64,000 nucleotides of DNA from Sordariomycetes sp. S80-01Y. Lineage: Eukaryota > Ascomycota > Sordariomycetes. The notes under the pieces were generated by a model. The model saw nothing but the letters and a program-made list of their open reading frames with translations, did not search any database and was not told where the DNA came from. Each line of letters begins with the position of its first letter. The stretch's first letter is position 1. A program made the position numbers and the translations under genes. The stretch covers positions 1,798,001 through 1,862,000 of the forward strand of contig JAXQJY010000030.1 in assembly GCA_037042185.1 (NCBI GenBank). The letters run 5' to 3'. Positions 53,383 to 64,000 of this stretch are shown here, piece after piece.

Positions 53383-56300
53383 ATGGATCGCGCTAAAAAG
53401 CGTATTTGCTCCCCACCCACGTTGGGCTGCCGTTGAGACTCACTCTTCCAGGCGAACTGCGCAATTTGAACGAGAGGGCTTGGGATGGAGAGACCGGCCT
53501 GTTCGCCGTGAACAAGACCCTCGATTCGTCCCTCAAGAAGAACACCGCCTTCATCAAGCGACTTCGAACCGCCGTCACCCCCGCGACTCTGGCGACCTTC
53601 CTCCAAGAGATCAAAACTCTGAGTCTTTCCAAATACCTGTCCGAAATCATCTCTGCCTGCTATGAAGGTCTCTGCAAGCTCAAGTCGCCCGGAGAGGTGG
53701 ACGCTGGCGTGGAAATCGTGAGCGCGCTCCACCAGCGCTTCGGCCCCGACGAGTTCACTGGATACCTCGCCTGGCTGCTAGGCAAAGGCATGGCGACGCC
53801 CGATAAGAGTTTTCTCAAGACTCTGTCTCAGGAGGCCAGGGAGAAGGAGGAAAAGGAGCGCATCAGCCGTCAGCGTAATCTCTTGCGTGTCGTGACGGAC
53901 CTGTGGCTTGTTGGAGTTGTCAGGACCTTGGACGATGCGACGAAGCCCGACGACGCGACTAAGGCGGCTGCTGGGAAGGCGACTGAGATCAAGACACGCA
54001 GCGCTCCCAATAAGAATGGTGGAGCTGCGGAGCCTTTCCCTCTGGAAGTGCTTAAGGACCTTTTGGGGTACGATCGAGACCACGCCAACCTCCCTTTGCT
54101 GGTCATATTCGTCAAGGCATTCAGCTGGGATATTCTTGGTGTTCGTCCGGCAGGTGTCGAGGGGAGGAAGACAGTGGAGGAAGATGGGGTGGTCGAGGAT
54201 CACCAGGAGGGAGATGAGACGGCCGTGGCGAACGGGACTGATGATGCGACGGACCAGCCGTTCACCCCACCCGAGCTTCGTGAAAAGTTCAAGAAGATTC
54301 TCAGCCGGTACTTTGAAGATGTCAAGGCACACGTTGTGCGTGACCAGAAAACCATTCAGGGCCAGGCGCGACGCAACGCCGAGGCCTATGTCAAGTCTGG
54401 TGAGGTTTTTGAGGACCGTCAGTCCAACTACGAGAAGCAAGTTAAGAATCAAGAGCGTCTTGTCGCGAATGCGCAGGTGGTAGCCGACGCTATCGGCGCC
54501 GAGATGCCAGATTTGAAGGACTCCAACGACAACGGTGCCAACTCAAGCAACGCCATCGGACTTGTCAAGACGGGTGAATACCTGCGATCTATGGGCGATG
54601 GTGCGGGCATCTGGGAGGACGATGATGAACGTCGCTTTTACGAGAACTTGGTAGATCTGCGCGGCAAAGTTCCCGCAATTCTACTTGAAGACGGCAAGAA
54701 GAAGAAGCCTGATTCAGATGAGCAAGTTGGAAAGAAGGTCGAACCATCTGAGGTCCCCGAAGGCCCCAAGCCCGACCCAGCAGAGGACCAGTCCACTGCT
54801 ATTGCCAACAAGACCATTGGTGCCCAGGTCGACGGCTTACTCGCCCGTTTGCCTGAACTCACCAACAAGGATGCCATCGACCAATTGGCTACCGAGTTCT
54901 GCTTCCTCAACTCGAAGGCTTCCCGGAATCGTCTGGTCAAGGCGTTGACTGAAGTGCCGAAAGGGCGTAGTGACCTCCTCCCATGCTGGTCCCGCCTCGT
55001 CGCTACTCTTGGACAGTACATGCCAGATGTGCCCAAGGGTCTGGTCGAGTATCTTGACGCTGAGTTCCGTAGCCTTCAAAGGCGCAAGGAAAAGGACTTC
55101 CTCGGTCAGGTGCGCCTGAGCAACATTCGCTACCTGGCGGAGCTCACGAAGTTCGGTGTTGTGCCGGAGCACGTGGTCTTTCACTGCCTGAAGGTCAGCG
55201 TGGACGACTTTTCTCGGATGAATATTGAGATTCTGTGTAACCTTGTCGAAAATTGCGGCCGGTACCTGCTGCGCAACCCGGAGACATCGCCGCGCATGGC
55301 AAGCTTCCTCGAGACGCTCCAGCGCAAGAAAGGAGCCCATCATCTCGGACAGACCGAGCGGATGCTGATTGACAACGCTGTCTACTATGTCGATCCTCCA
55401 GAACGAGCTGCAATCGTGCAAAAAGAGCGCACGCCGATGGAGCTCTTCATACGCAAGCTCGTTTACGTCGACATGACGAAGCGTAACTACAGCAAAATCT
55501 TGAAGCAGCTACGCAGACTCCACTGGGAAGAACCTGAGGTATGTAGGAACGTTCGATTCCACCAGCACGGGACTAACGTGCCTAGGTCGTGGGTATTCTG
55601 GAGAAGATTTTCTCAAAGCCAGGCAAGATGAAGTTCGGCAACGTCCATCTTCTGGGTGTTCTGCTTGGGGCTCTTTACAGGTACCACCCAGCCTTTGTCG
55701 TCAGGGTGATCGAGAATGTCATCGAGTCAATCTGCATGGGTTTGGAGCAGAATGACTTCAGATTCTACCAGCGCCGCATTGCCGAGGTCAAATACCTGAG
55801 CGAGCTCTACAATTATCGGATGCTGGAACACCCAGTCATTTTCGATACCATGTACAAGATCCTCACCTTTGGTCATGGTAAGCCAACGCCACTGCAGCTC
55901 CAGGACCTCTTACTCACTTTCAATAGGAGGGGCTCCCATACCTGGACGTTTCAACCCGTTTGATGCGCCGGACGACTTCTTCCGCATCCGTCTGATTACG
56001 ACTATGTTGGAAACCTGCGGCATGTTCTTCAACCGGGGTACCGCTGGCAAGAAGCTTGACTACTTCCTTTCCTTCTTCCAGGTTAGTATTACATATGCTC
56101 ATGCTTGGCGGAATGACTAACAAGATCCCAGTACTACGTGTTCACCAAGGCTGCCATGCCCATGGACATAGAGTTCAGTGTCCACGATGTCTTCTCCCTG
56201 ACACGCCCGCAATGGAAGCTCGCGTCCAATCTCGAAGAAGCTGCCAAGGCATTCCAACTTGCTGTGGCGCAGGACCAGAAGGCCTCTGGTGCCGACAAGG

Positions 56301-57087
56301 CTGCCGAGGCATATGAGCCATCGAGTGGACCCTCGTCGGACGACGAGAACATGGATGCGGACGAGCTTGATGGCGAAGGCGAAGATGAGGAGAGTGCGTC
56401 CGAGGAAGAAGAAGTCGAAGAAGCAGAAGATGCCTCTGACAAGGAGAGCGATTTCGGCGACGAGGAACTCGAGATCTCTCGCAACGAGCCTCAGATCGAT
56501 CCCGAAGAGGAGGCAGAGTTCGAGCGCGAGTATGCTAAGATGATGGCTGAAAGCATCGAATCTCGCAAGTTTGAGCGCAAGCAGCTCTTCGACGTGCCGC
56601 TTCCCGTCAGAGCGAAGGCCAAGGAGACTTCACCTGCGCCGGCTGAGGCCGAGAGTGAGGCTGCGCCGGCGCCGACAGGCAACAAGATGGCCTTTGCTCT
56701 TCTCACCAAGAAGGGCAACCGTCAACAGGTATGGCTTTTGTTAACTTGTTCCCGCGTAAGAGCTTTTATTGACCTGCGAAACAGACGAAAGAAATCCAGC
56801 TGCCATCCGACTCAACCTTTGCGGTCGCTATGAAATCACAGCAACAGGCCCAGAAGGAAGAGCAGCAGCGGATCAAGAACCTGGTGCTCAACTACGATCT
56901 TCAGCAGAATGATGATCAGGAAGGTAAGCTGATGTCTGGCGTCTGGTTTCAAGGCGTAGTACTGATCTCCCAAGCAGCCCAGGACGCCCGCGATCGACCG
57001 GCCACCTTCCATCACAACCGTGTCGAGAGGCCGAAGGACCGGGGCCAACGCAGCCGCAAGCTCCAGCTCAGTGACATGGATTGGTAG
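53383..57087 (+). CDS. UPF2: Nonsense-mediated mRNA decay factor Upf2
   Basis: Scaffold linking Upf1 and Upf3 in nonsense-mediated decay. Seven exons: 53383-53401 (19 nt), 53452-55538, 55586-55877, 55927-56081, 56132-56728, 56785-56923 and 56978-57087, giving 1132 residues. The tiny first exon encodes MDRAKK and joins to RELRNLNERAWDG, which opens the first of three MIF4G domains (about 1-330, 470-660, 680-860). After them comes a strongly acidic stretch (about 900-970, DDENMDADELDGEGEDEE) that binds Upf3 in the family, then a Upf1-binding C-terminus (FERKQLFDVPLP, MAFALLTKKGNRQQ). All seven joins keep frame. Divergent from nitrate reductase. Confidence 0.95.
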
Positions 57088-57512
57088 AGACCCGTCTCTG
57101 GCCACTGCTGGCCCCCGCGGTAACATACTATTTGCGACCACTACGGCGACCTTCTGCGTCGGACGAACGGTCCTCTTCGCGAATACAGCGTGATCTCGAC
57201 ACGACAGGAAGCTACCGTTACAGTCCCTCATGGGGAGTTGTCTTGTGACGGCCACGAAGTTGACTTCAATGTCAAGCAAATCCTTTCGGGACCCGAGAGA
57301 CGCGATCTAGTCGACTTCCCGGCTATGCTGCGATCTCACATGCATAAGGCTTCAAACCTACGCTGAGTGTTTGCATCCAAAGACCGTGCTGTGCCAAGTC
57401 CAGCATCGGCTACTCTGCCTTGCTGTCGTTCCATCAGCTTTTTCATAGAGCAGATCGACGTCATGGGCAGGGTTGGATGTATTCATTTCGATTTTGCCCG
57501 AGTAGCTATACG
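57088..57512. other. Convergent 3' region, UPF2 and RRN11
   Basis: About 425 bp between stop codons. No coding signal recognised. Confidence 0.5.
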
Positions 57513-58670
57513 TTATCTTATCGGCAGGGACGAGTACATAGGCGCCATGCTTAGCTCCTCATCGTCCTCTAGACCCAAGAACGCAATGGATGCCGGATCC
57601 AACTGGCCCCCCAATCTTACCACCTGCTCCAGCGCCGTCCTTGCTTTGTCGTGCTCTGCGTCCCGCCTAATCCGTGCATTCTCCTCCATCAAGCTCGAAA
57701 CCGGCTTCAGTGGCATTACTAAATCCCCGAGGTAGAGCGCCACCGTAGCCCTTAGCCTCTGCAGGGCGACGTCCTTTCGATACGGCGACTCGTTGATGAA
57801 CTCCCCCATCGTCCTCTCAATCCTCTCCATGTCCGCGAGTGCCTGCTGCCGTAGCCTGTCCTTCTTGGCGAGCGCCCTGTCCCTCACCTCGTCCGCGTAG
57901 CCCTCCTCGTCCAGGCCGTAGCACGCCTCCAGCTCCTCGTCGCGGCGGCCCGCCTCGTCCTCCACCGCGCGCAGCCCGATGACGTGCTCGGCGTAGACGT
58001 TGTAGACCTCGCAGCTGAGCAGGGCGGCCCAGAAGTCGAGGCTGCAGACCTTGTGCAGCCGCCTCTCGTCCGCGGGGTACTGCTGGATCAGCGTCTCGAA
58101 GTAGGCCCTGACCTTGGGCATGTGCCTCGCCGAGCCCCATCTCCGCCTGCGTCCCTCGTTCTTCCCTGACGTTGGGTCGGCTGAGGGGGGCGTCTCGCCC
58201 TCGCGCATCAGGATCTCGGCGCCCACTGCCCAGAGATCATGATGGCGCACGTCGACCCGTTCCCCGGTGGGCCTCAGCTGGAGCAGTATGGCATAGGCGC
58301 GCGCAGCCCTCTCCACGTCGCCCCGGTCGAGGAGGTGGTGCACGCTCTGCAGCAGGACGTGCCACTGCCGCTCGAGCAGGCCTGGCTCCTTGCTGCTGCT
58401 GCTGCTGCCGCCGCCGCCTAGCCCCCTGTCCTCCTCATCCGCCGCACCGCCTCCAGGCTGCGATTCGTCTTTGGAGGGAAAGGCGCGGTGCGGGAAGTCC
58501 GGCACGCTCACGGCGGGATCTGGATCCGTGTCGTTGAGCCCCGCGGTGCGGAACTGGAGCAGCGTCGACGGCGTGAGGCTGAAGGGGTTGATGGCGTCCG
58601 GGGGGAGATGCGAGGGGACGGATGATGACGACCGTTTGCGCTTGGGGGTGCGGATGGGCGACGTTTCCAT
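57513..58670 (-). CDS. RRN11: RNA polymerase I core factor subunit Rrn11-like
   Basis: Single exon of 385 residues. The region NPFSLTPSTLLQFRTAGL (about 29-46), then RQWHVLLQSVHHLLDRGDVERAARAYAILLQL (about 102-133) and HHDLWAVGAEIL, is the TPR-like core typical of fungal Rrn11, part of the Pol I core factor that recruits polymerase to the rDNA promoter. The N-terminus has a basic nuclear-signal-like TPKRKR. A Gly4-Ser5 run, encoded by trinucleotide repeats at about 58390-58425, lies in a disordered linker. The second half is helical and charged. The family call is by pattern memory and should hold; complex membership is inferred. Confidence 0.8.
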   Translation of the reverse strand: METSPIRTPKRKRSSSSVPSHLPPDAINPFSLTPSTLLQFRTAGLNDTDPDPAVSVPDFPHRAFPSKDESQPGGGAADEEDRGLGGGGSSSSSKEPGLLERQWHVLLQSVHHLLDRGDVERAARAYAILLQLRPTGERVDVRHHDLWAVGAEILMREGETPPSADPTSGKNEGRRRRWGSARHMPKVRAYFETLIQQYPADERRLHKVCSLDFWAALLSCEVYNVYAEHVIGLRAVEDEAGRRDEELEACYGLDEEGYADEVRDRALAKKDRLRQQALADMERIERTMGEFINESPYRKDVALQRLRATVALYLGDLVMPLKPVSSLMEENARIRRDAEHDKARTALEQVVRLGGQLDPASIAFLGLEDDEELSMAPMYSSLPIR

Positions 58671-59000
58671 TGATGTAGAAGTCTGTCCTTCTTCAGAATG
58701 AGTTGGAATGAAGTACGACGTCTTTGTGCCTATGGGTGATAGTGAATATTGTTAGCTGAGTACACCAGGTTTGAGTTGAGATAGACTCAGATTTTGATTC
58801 AGATGAACGGCGGATTCACTTCACACAAGAAACCACGATACACGAGAAAATGAAACAACTTTGGACACTCCTCATCATTAGAATGTTATTTTTCCTCTTA
58901 AAAAAATAGGTTTCCTACCATCCCATTCCCCATGACGTCCCATGCTCTCAAACTAGGGAGCTTTCTGTAGGTGCAGTACAGGGTAGTTAGCAAGAGCCGT
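58671..59000. other. Intergenic 330 bp
   Basis: Upstream of RRN11 and downstream of the frameshifted gene. Has a short A/T-rich block (58886-58912). Nothing else seen. Confidence 0.5.
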
Positions 59001-59721
59001 TCACTTCGACATCCGCTTCCTCCTCAAACCTCCCCAACTTCCTCTTTGCACAACCTCTCCTTCATCAGCCGTCTCATTCAACGCCCACAGACCCTCCATA
59101 GGCATGCGATCGTAGACCGTGTTAAACCTCAGGCCCCTCCCCGCGGCGTACGCGTAGACCCTCTCCCCAGCCCAGTTCCACGCCTCAGCCTCGGTGATCA
59201 AGTCTCTCGTCACCCACGTAAGATCGAAGCCAGTCACGACGGCCTCCTCCCTGGAGCGCACCTCGAGCACAGCCCGCCAGTCGCTCGGATCCCTCACAGG
59301 GCTCCTCAGCTGGTAGCGTCTCACGTGCGGACCGAGGAGTCGACTCCTCTTGATGTCGATGCTGCCCGCCGCCGAGAGCTCGCACGTCGGTGACCAGTGG
59401 AAGCCGCCCAGCATGAGACGGGGGATGTTATCGCAGTGAACGCTGAGCTTCGCGCCAGAGGCTTCCTGCTCGTCGCTTGCTGAAAAGCCCTGGCCGCGGG
59501 TGTGGCTCGCTGGAGGTAAAGGTGAGCACCAGGTTCGGCTTCCCCTTGAACCAGTCGCGAGGGCGTGTGCGGTCGAAATGTAGTTCGTTCTGCGCTGCTG
59601 CGTGCGCCGACGGCCTCAGGGTACCGTATGTCGGTGGTTTGTTCTGCTTCTTTGCTGGTCGTTGGCGGTTGCGGTGCATCGAAGAGATATCCGGTAGTTG
59701 TGCGCTGATGAACATCGCCAT
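59001..59721 (-). pseudogene. Conserved fungal protein with an apparent +1 frameshift
   Basis: Two open frames on the minus strand join into one plausible protein of about 240 residues. The first starts at ATG 59721 (MAMFISAQLPDISS) and reads well through HFDRTRPRDWFKGKPNLVLTFTSSE. The second, one base out of phase, reads TRGQGFSASDEQEASGAK, then LSVHCDNIPRLMLGG and FHWSPTCEL to a stop at 59001. The shift lies about 59485-59515, and the total length of 721 nt is 3n+1, consistent with one extra base. A 40-nt intron (GTGCTC ... GGCCAG) would also restore frame but is shorter than the others here and would remove what looks like coding sequence. It may be an assembly error, a true mutation or a tiny intron. 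Function unknown. Confidence 0.6.
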
Positions 59722-60119
59722 TGTTGAGGTTCAAGTCGTATTGGAAGAAATGCTGTGGTCGCGGCAAGGCGACGACAGCTTTATGTTTTTCTACCTAAAG
59801 TTCGCTCCAAGGAATGTCTTTCCGTTAGCTTTCTGCTAGTCGTTAGAGAGTCAACTCCCGCGCCTGTGGATGCTCAACGTGACTGCATGGGGGCTGAGGA
59901 GCGCTCAAGGTTTAATACGCGTCCCTGCGCAAAGCGTCCGAGTATCAAAAGTTAGTCAGCTAGACCACCATATATACTCAGCGTCCCGCGGTGAAGAATG
60001 TGCATTCTGGGTGAGAAAAGTGAAAGTCTTTTGACCACTCTATGGTATCCCCCACTTCAGCCGGAATATACAGCAACGGCATCTCCTACTTTACACGCAA
60101 AACATCAATGTTGCTTCGT
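59722..60119. other. Intergenic 400 bp
   Basis: Between the frameshifted gene's start and the complex I gene's stop. No gene supported. Confidence 0.5.
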
Positions 60120-60954
60120 CTAAGCCGCGTTGCGCTCGAAGTACGTCCACTGGCCCTCGGGGGCCTTGTCCTCGAGGTCCTCCCAGCTGCGGGCGTTGTC
60201 AGTCTAGATTCTGGACAAGTCAAACAGATTCCACTTACACCTTGCTCTTCTCCATGGAGTCAACGAGCTGGAGCTCGCCCTCAGCGACCTGAATGATTTC
60301 CTCGATGAGGCCAGCGCCAATCTGTTGCTCGACTTCGTGGATCCTGGAATTCCCATGTTAGCCCTGTCTTCTCCTCGCAACCATCTGCCAGCGCGGCACT
60401 CACTGATCAGCAGTCAACTGCGGCTCGTCCTCCCACTCAATCTTCTCCTCGGCCTCGAGGGGCTTCCTCTCGGCCCAGACGACCTGTCCCTTCCTCTCCT
60501 CCGCCGTCCGGATGCCCTCGAGCTCGGCACCCTCGTTCTCCTCTCCGTCCCACTCCTCCTCCCTCTGGTCGCGGGGCTCGTGCCTCTGTCCCACGATAAA
60601 GACGCGGTCGCCCATCTTGACGATCCTGGCCTCAGAGCCGTCGATGCGGCCGGAGTTGACGCGGAACTTCTCGGTGTCCTTGCCGACCAGGGCCTTGGCC
60701 TTGGCCGCCCATTCCGTGTAGCCCGGCGGGATGACCTTTTCGATGATGTTCATGCGATGCTTCGTCGTGGCCTCGACGGACTGGCGGTACAGGGAGGACT
60801 CGGGTATCGATTGGAGCTTGGACAGGGTCGTGCCGTAGAGGTAGAGGAGGGTCGATCGGGGGGTGGAGTGTGTCCATAGGCCGGTCAGGCCGGTGGGCGT
60901 GCCCGGCTCGAGGTAGCGAGCCTGCTGGGCGAGCAGGCGGATTGAGGGCCGCAT
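60120..60954 (-). CDS. Mitochondrial complex I subunit, NDUFA5/29.9 kDa type
   Basis: Accessory subunit of NADH:ubiquinone oxidoreductase, in the matrix arm. Exons 60954-60404, 60343-60239 and 60186-60120 give 240 residues. The N-terminus MRPSIRLLAQQARYLEPGTPTGLTGL is Arg-rich and suits mitochondrial import. The conserved core is PRSTLLYLYGTTLSKLQSIPESSLYRQSVEATTKHRMNIIEKVIPPGY, the ETC complex I 'B13' domain. The fungal C-terminal extension ends in QIGAGLIEEIIQVAEGELQLV and GQWTYFERN, as in the Neurospora 29.9 kDa subunit. The second intron uses the stronger GTAAGT donor two bases inside the apparent GTGTAAGT. Confidence 0.94.
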
Positions 60955-61474
60955 GCTGGCTATCGTTTTGGGGGAGGTGGTGTTGTGGTGGTTTGCGACG
61001 GGGTGCAGTCCAGGAATTGACCTCATTGACAATCTGGATTGGAGCTCTGGCGATTGGTCAATTGCAGTCACGTGCCGAGTCACGTTACTCGTCATCTGAA
61101 AGAGTCGATCTCCAGGCAGAACAGAGGAGAGCGATAAGCATTTCATTTGATGATTTAAGGACCAGATTGAGTTTGCGGTAGCGTAATCACATGCCGCATA
61201 GAAGAAGAAGCGACGTCGCTGGCGTCAAGGCCATCGTAGCGACACCGCCTGCATCTTGAGCATCGCGTGATATGTGTTCAGGTCCGCAACATACAACTTA
61301 TGTGCAAGGAGTGGGACGGCTGTGGAAAGCAACCCAGATTTATGGTATACCCGAAAAACAGATCGATTTACAACATTGATATTCTGCTCATCAGCCGAGC
61401 GCTGCTCCGGCCGCACTTCCAACCAACATAGCTCAGTATAGCCTCAGGAAACACATTGCACGCCATTTTCGAAC
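60955..61474. other. Intergenic: complex I subunit promoter
   Basis: About 520 bp upstream of the complex I gene and downstream of the BAR gene. Nothing else recognised. Confidence 0.5.
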
Positions 61475-62831
61475 TTAAGAAGCCTCCTCGCGGCTCTTGC
61501 GGTAGCTGGCCTACAGGCAAATGTCAGCCTGCGTCTCTATAATCAAGCGGCGTAGTCTTGAGCGTGACCTACTTCTTGCTCGGTCTGCAGGCCCTCGATG
61601 ACAGGGGCGAGCTCCTGGAGAATCTCGTAGGCCTTCTTGTGGTATTCAATCTGAGCAGCGACGAGCTCGGACAGATTGCGCAGAGGCTCGGGGGAGTCAA
61701 GGACCTGTCCACGTAAGCAACGATTCTGAACAACAGAGCCTCATGGCAACGTACGTTCTTCATGACTCCAACAGCCTCCTCTGTCTGAGTGACGAACTCA
61801 TCCTCGGCCTTCTCAATCTCCTCCTGGGCCTCAGGGCTAAGTTCCTGCTCCTCGCTGGGCTGGGCTCCCTGGGCGCCCTGGCCGAGCTTGAAAGTGTTGC
61901 CCTTGGCATGGGCCTTCACGGCATCGAGGCTCAGCCTGGACTTCTCGACATTCTTGCGAGCACGGGACGCAAAGTTCAGGTTGGTGTTGAGCGTCGTATT
62001 CCAGCCCGCCAGGAAGCGCTGCTGGATCTGCGAGTCCTGCGCAAGGCGAGCCTCACCCACGCGCTCCGAGGCCAAGGCGTACTTCTCGAGCCCGGTGGCC
62101 AGGGGGTCCTCGCCGGTGCCGGTGTGGTTCTGGTGCAGCATCTGGCTGCTGGCTAAGCTGGCGCGGGCGATGGCATGGCTGAAGGTCTTGGGCTGGGGCT
62201 TGGCGGAGGGGGGAGCGACGAGGGCAGCCTGAGCTTCGGCGGGCGAGGTTGCGGAGGAGAGGAGGGTGACCTTTTCGGAAACGGTGCGGCCGAGGTCCTG
62301 GAAGGACTCCTTGACGTTGGCCGGGTAGTCGTAGGTCTCGTTGTTGTAGGTCGAGCTTTATCAGTGCTGTCAGCTACCACATCTGCGAGCTTGTGCGGCC
62401 TGAACGGAACTCACGTCACGGCCAGCATCTTCTGATGCGCCTGCTTGAGGGCATCGACGCGCTTCTCGAGGTCGATGTAGTCGGGGGGCAGCTGGGTCTA
62501 GCATGATGTCAGCGGTCGAAGCTCGGGCTAGCTGCGCAAGTAGCATCAAGTAACGCAGAATGACGGAGAGGCAAGGCAGACCACCTTATCGTCGGCTTGA
62601 CCGAACTGCTCCTTGGTGTACTGGAAGGTACGCGACGCAAATGGGGTGATCTGCGCCCCCAAATCGCTGCGATCAATCCATTAGCTTGCGTTTCGTCGAA
62701 TTCGCGGCAACAGACGGGCGCATGTAGGCGTCGGTCGTGTGCGCGCAGATAGCTAGCTACTGGGGAGCTTGAGGGTCGACTCACGAGAGGTTCTTGCCGA
62801 AGCTCTTGAAGTCGACGTTGAAAGAATCCAT
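61475..62831 (-). CDS. BAR-domain protein (Gvp36-like)
   Basis: Membrane-curving protein of the Golgi/endocytic system. Six exons: 62831-62785, 62666-62585, 62497-62415, 62355-61755, 61704-61573 and 61510-61475, giving 326 residues. The N-terminus MDSFNVDFKSFGKNLSDLGAQITPFASRTFQYTKEQFG and the following PPDYIDLEKRVDALKQAHQKMLAVT match the start of the Gvp36 family. The rest is helical with the arginine/lysine-rich face of a BAR dimer (NFASRARKNVEKSRLSLDAVKAHAK) and a long coiled helix (EEIEKAEDEFVTQTEEAV, AAQIEYHKKAYEILQEL). The C-terminus ASYRKSREEAS comes from a 36-nt last exon. Length and order fit fungal members. Confidence 0.9.
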
Positions 62832-63333
62832 GATGACGATTGTGTGGAGGTATCGAGGGAAATGTGAATCAGAGGTGTAAGGAGAAGAAAGGCGACGCAG
62901 GCAGAAGGTTTAGCTTGACGAGGACTCGTGGAGGGTCCTTTAGGGGATGCGGGTGCCGCAATCAGCGCTCGTCACGGTTGGCCGTCAACGGTTGATACGG
63001 GAACTGGGCTCCACTGCCAATGCAGCCTGCGTGGGACGCTGTCAGGGGCAGAGCCTTGCAGAGCAAAGTCACATGATTATTCCTTCCATGACTCTAGTAC
63101 GGTACTTATACTCTCATCTCGTCTATTGATTCTATTTACTTCGTGCGTGCTGATGAGTACCAACATTTGTGCTCGTCGCGGGTATCGTCTCTCCAACAAG
63201 TTGGTCAACTGCGTCGTTCCCAATCGGCTTCCCTCAAAGTTCCACAGGGAGTACGCCGCCTCGTTACCAACTTCACTGGTTCTTCCAATTCAATGGTTGC
63301 CAAGAAACCGTGCTTGGTAATTTCATGTCTGCT
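62832..63333. other. Intergenic 500 bp
   Basis: Promoter of the BAR gene and 3' region of the next gene. No gene supported. Confidence 0.5.
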
Positions 63334-64000
63334 CTATTCCAAAATATGTTTGTTGTCGGACCATGATGGCTGGATGGTCCGGCAGACGTATTCGTAATCA
63401 TTCCACATGACGGGCTGCTTTGACAGGTTCGGCGTTGTCCAGAACATGGTCCAACCGCTGTCGCTCAGCTTCGAAGTGCCGGCTGATCTCTCAAAATACC
63501 ACTTGTTGACGGGATTGTCTTTCCGGCTCCGCCAGCAGACACCCTGCGGGAAGCAGTCGTTGACCATGGCGTTGAAGACAATGTCCGCCACGCCGCCGCT
63601 TCCTTGCCTGCTCCTCAAGACCGCAAACTTGTCGAGGTAAGGGACCAGACGTCCTTGCTCGTAGGCAGTCTCTCGATCAAGGCCCTCGGGAACCTCCCAC
63701 GTGAGAATCGCACCGCCCTCGTACTCGCCAGCTATGATGACGCCGGCTAGGTTCTCGTTGACTCGCTCCAAGTAGTCTTGAACATCGAGCTTCCGGCCAA
63801 ATGAGTCTTCGATGAGATATGTCAGCCGCGGTAGGTCGATGCAACTGTCTGTGAGCCGCAAGCGTGTCTCCCCAGGCTTCGGCGGTGTCCATGAGACGAC
63901 CCGAGAGTCCGGATATATGGTCAAGGGCATGCCGCGCTTGATCAATGTTGCCGCAGAGGAGGGTCCAGTGTCGTTCCCATTATAGCCGCCGTCCTGTATC
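63334..64000 (-). CDS. ARG2: N-acetylglutamate synthase, C-terminal part (5' end outside window)
   Basis: Mitochondrial enzyme making N-acetylglutamate from glutamate and acetyl-CoA, first step of arginine biosynthesis. The frame is open to the window edge; about 221 residues of the C-terminus are visible. The GNAT domain of the fungal/vertebrate NAT type is clear: [43 protein letters not shown], then [25 protein letters not shown] and [16 protein letters not shown] is the acetyl-CoA loop. The N-terminal inactive kinase-like domain and transit peptide should lie beyond base 64000. Confidence 0.93.
   Translation of the reverse strand, partial: IQDGGYNGNDTGPSSAATLIKRGMPLTIYPDSRVVSWTPPKPGETRLRLTDSCIDLPRLTYLIEDSFGRKLDVQDYLERVNENLAGVIIAGEYEGGAILTWEVPEGLDRETAYEQGRLVPYLDKFAVLRSRQGSGGVADIVFNAMVNDCFPQGVCWRSRKDNPVNKWYFERSAGTSKLSDSGWTMFWTTPNLSKQPVMWNDYEYVCRTIQPSWSDNKHILE

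Overview
This is a gene-dense stretch of a filamentous ascomycete nuclear genome. Short GT-AG introns (about 40-190 nt, many with a CTAAC/CTGAC branch site close to the acceptor), Zn2Cys6 and 2EXR/3CxxC families, a chitin synthase and NADPH-type nitrate reductase all fit, and the protein sequences look most like Sordariomycetes. I cannot name the species from sequence alone. I resolved 27 protein-coding genes, two of them cut by the window ends. I saw no tRNA, rRNA, CRISPR or intact mobile element.

Layout. 1-20.5 kb is a conserved housekeeping block: the 3' end of a CPSF-A/DDB1-like gene, translation factor eIF5B, the Hsp110-type chaperone hsp88, a short myosin-less chitin synthase, a PAS-domain protein after a 3.3 kb gene-free stretch, a Yip1-family Golgi protein and a Ran-binding Yrb2-type protein. 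21-27 kb is lineage-specific: a 2EXR protein, a small acidic secreted protein with Kex2 sites, a 3CxxC zinc-finger protein and an ankyrin-like protein. 27-42 kb is metabolic and accessory: an O-methyltransferase, a 2-oxoglutarate/Fe(II) oxygenase and a monocarboxylate-type transporter, then a compact group of guanine deaminase, Zn2Cys6 regulator, DUF1479 protein and sugar-type MFS transporter. 43-64 kb returns to conserved genes: Hrq1 helicase, a divergent Ca2+/H+ exchanger, nitrate reductase, NMD factor Upf2, Pol I factor Rrn11, an apparently frameshifted conserved gene, a complex I subunit, a BAR-domain protein and the 3' end of N-acetylglutamate synthase.

The most promising candidate system is the four-gene group at 34.7-42.2 kb. 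It has two divergent gene pairs, and the two regulator/DUF1479 genes converge with only 50 bp between stop codons. Both bidirectional promoters carry the same 16-bp word GAGCTCGGGCGAGTTT, which suggests a co-regulated purine or N-heterocycle uptake and breakdown unit run by its own Zn2Cys6 factor. Other points of interest are a secreted protein whose Thr-Cys-His spacing recalls CheD-type deamidases, an O-methyltransferase with Gln in place of the usual catalytic His, two stop-free introns whose length is a multiple of three, and a tight GATA cluster upstream of nitrate reductase.
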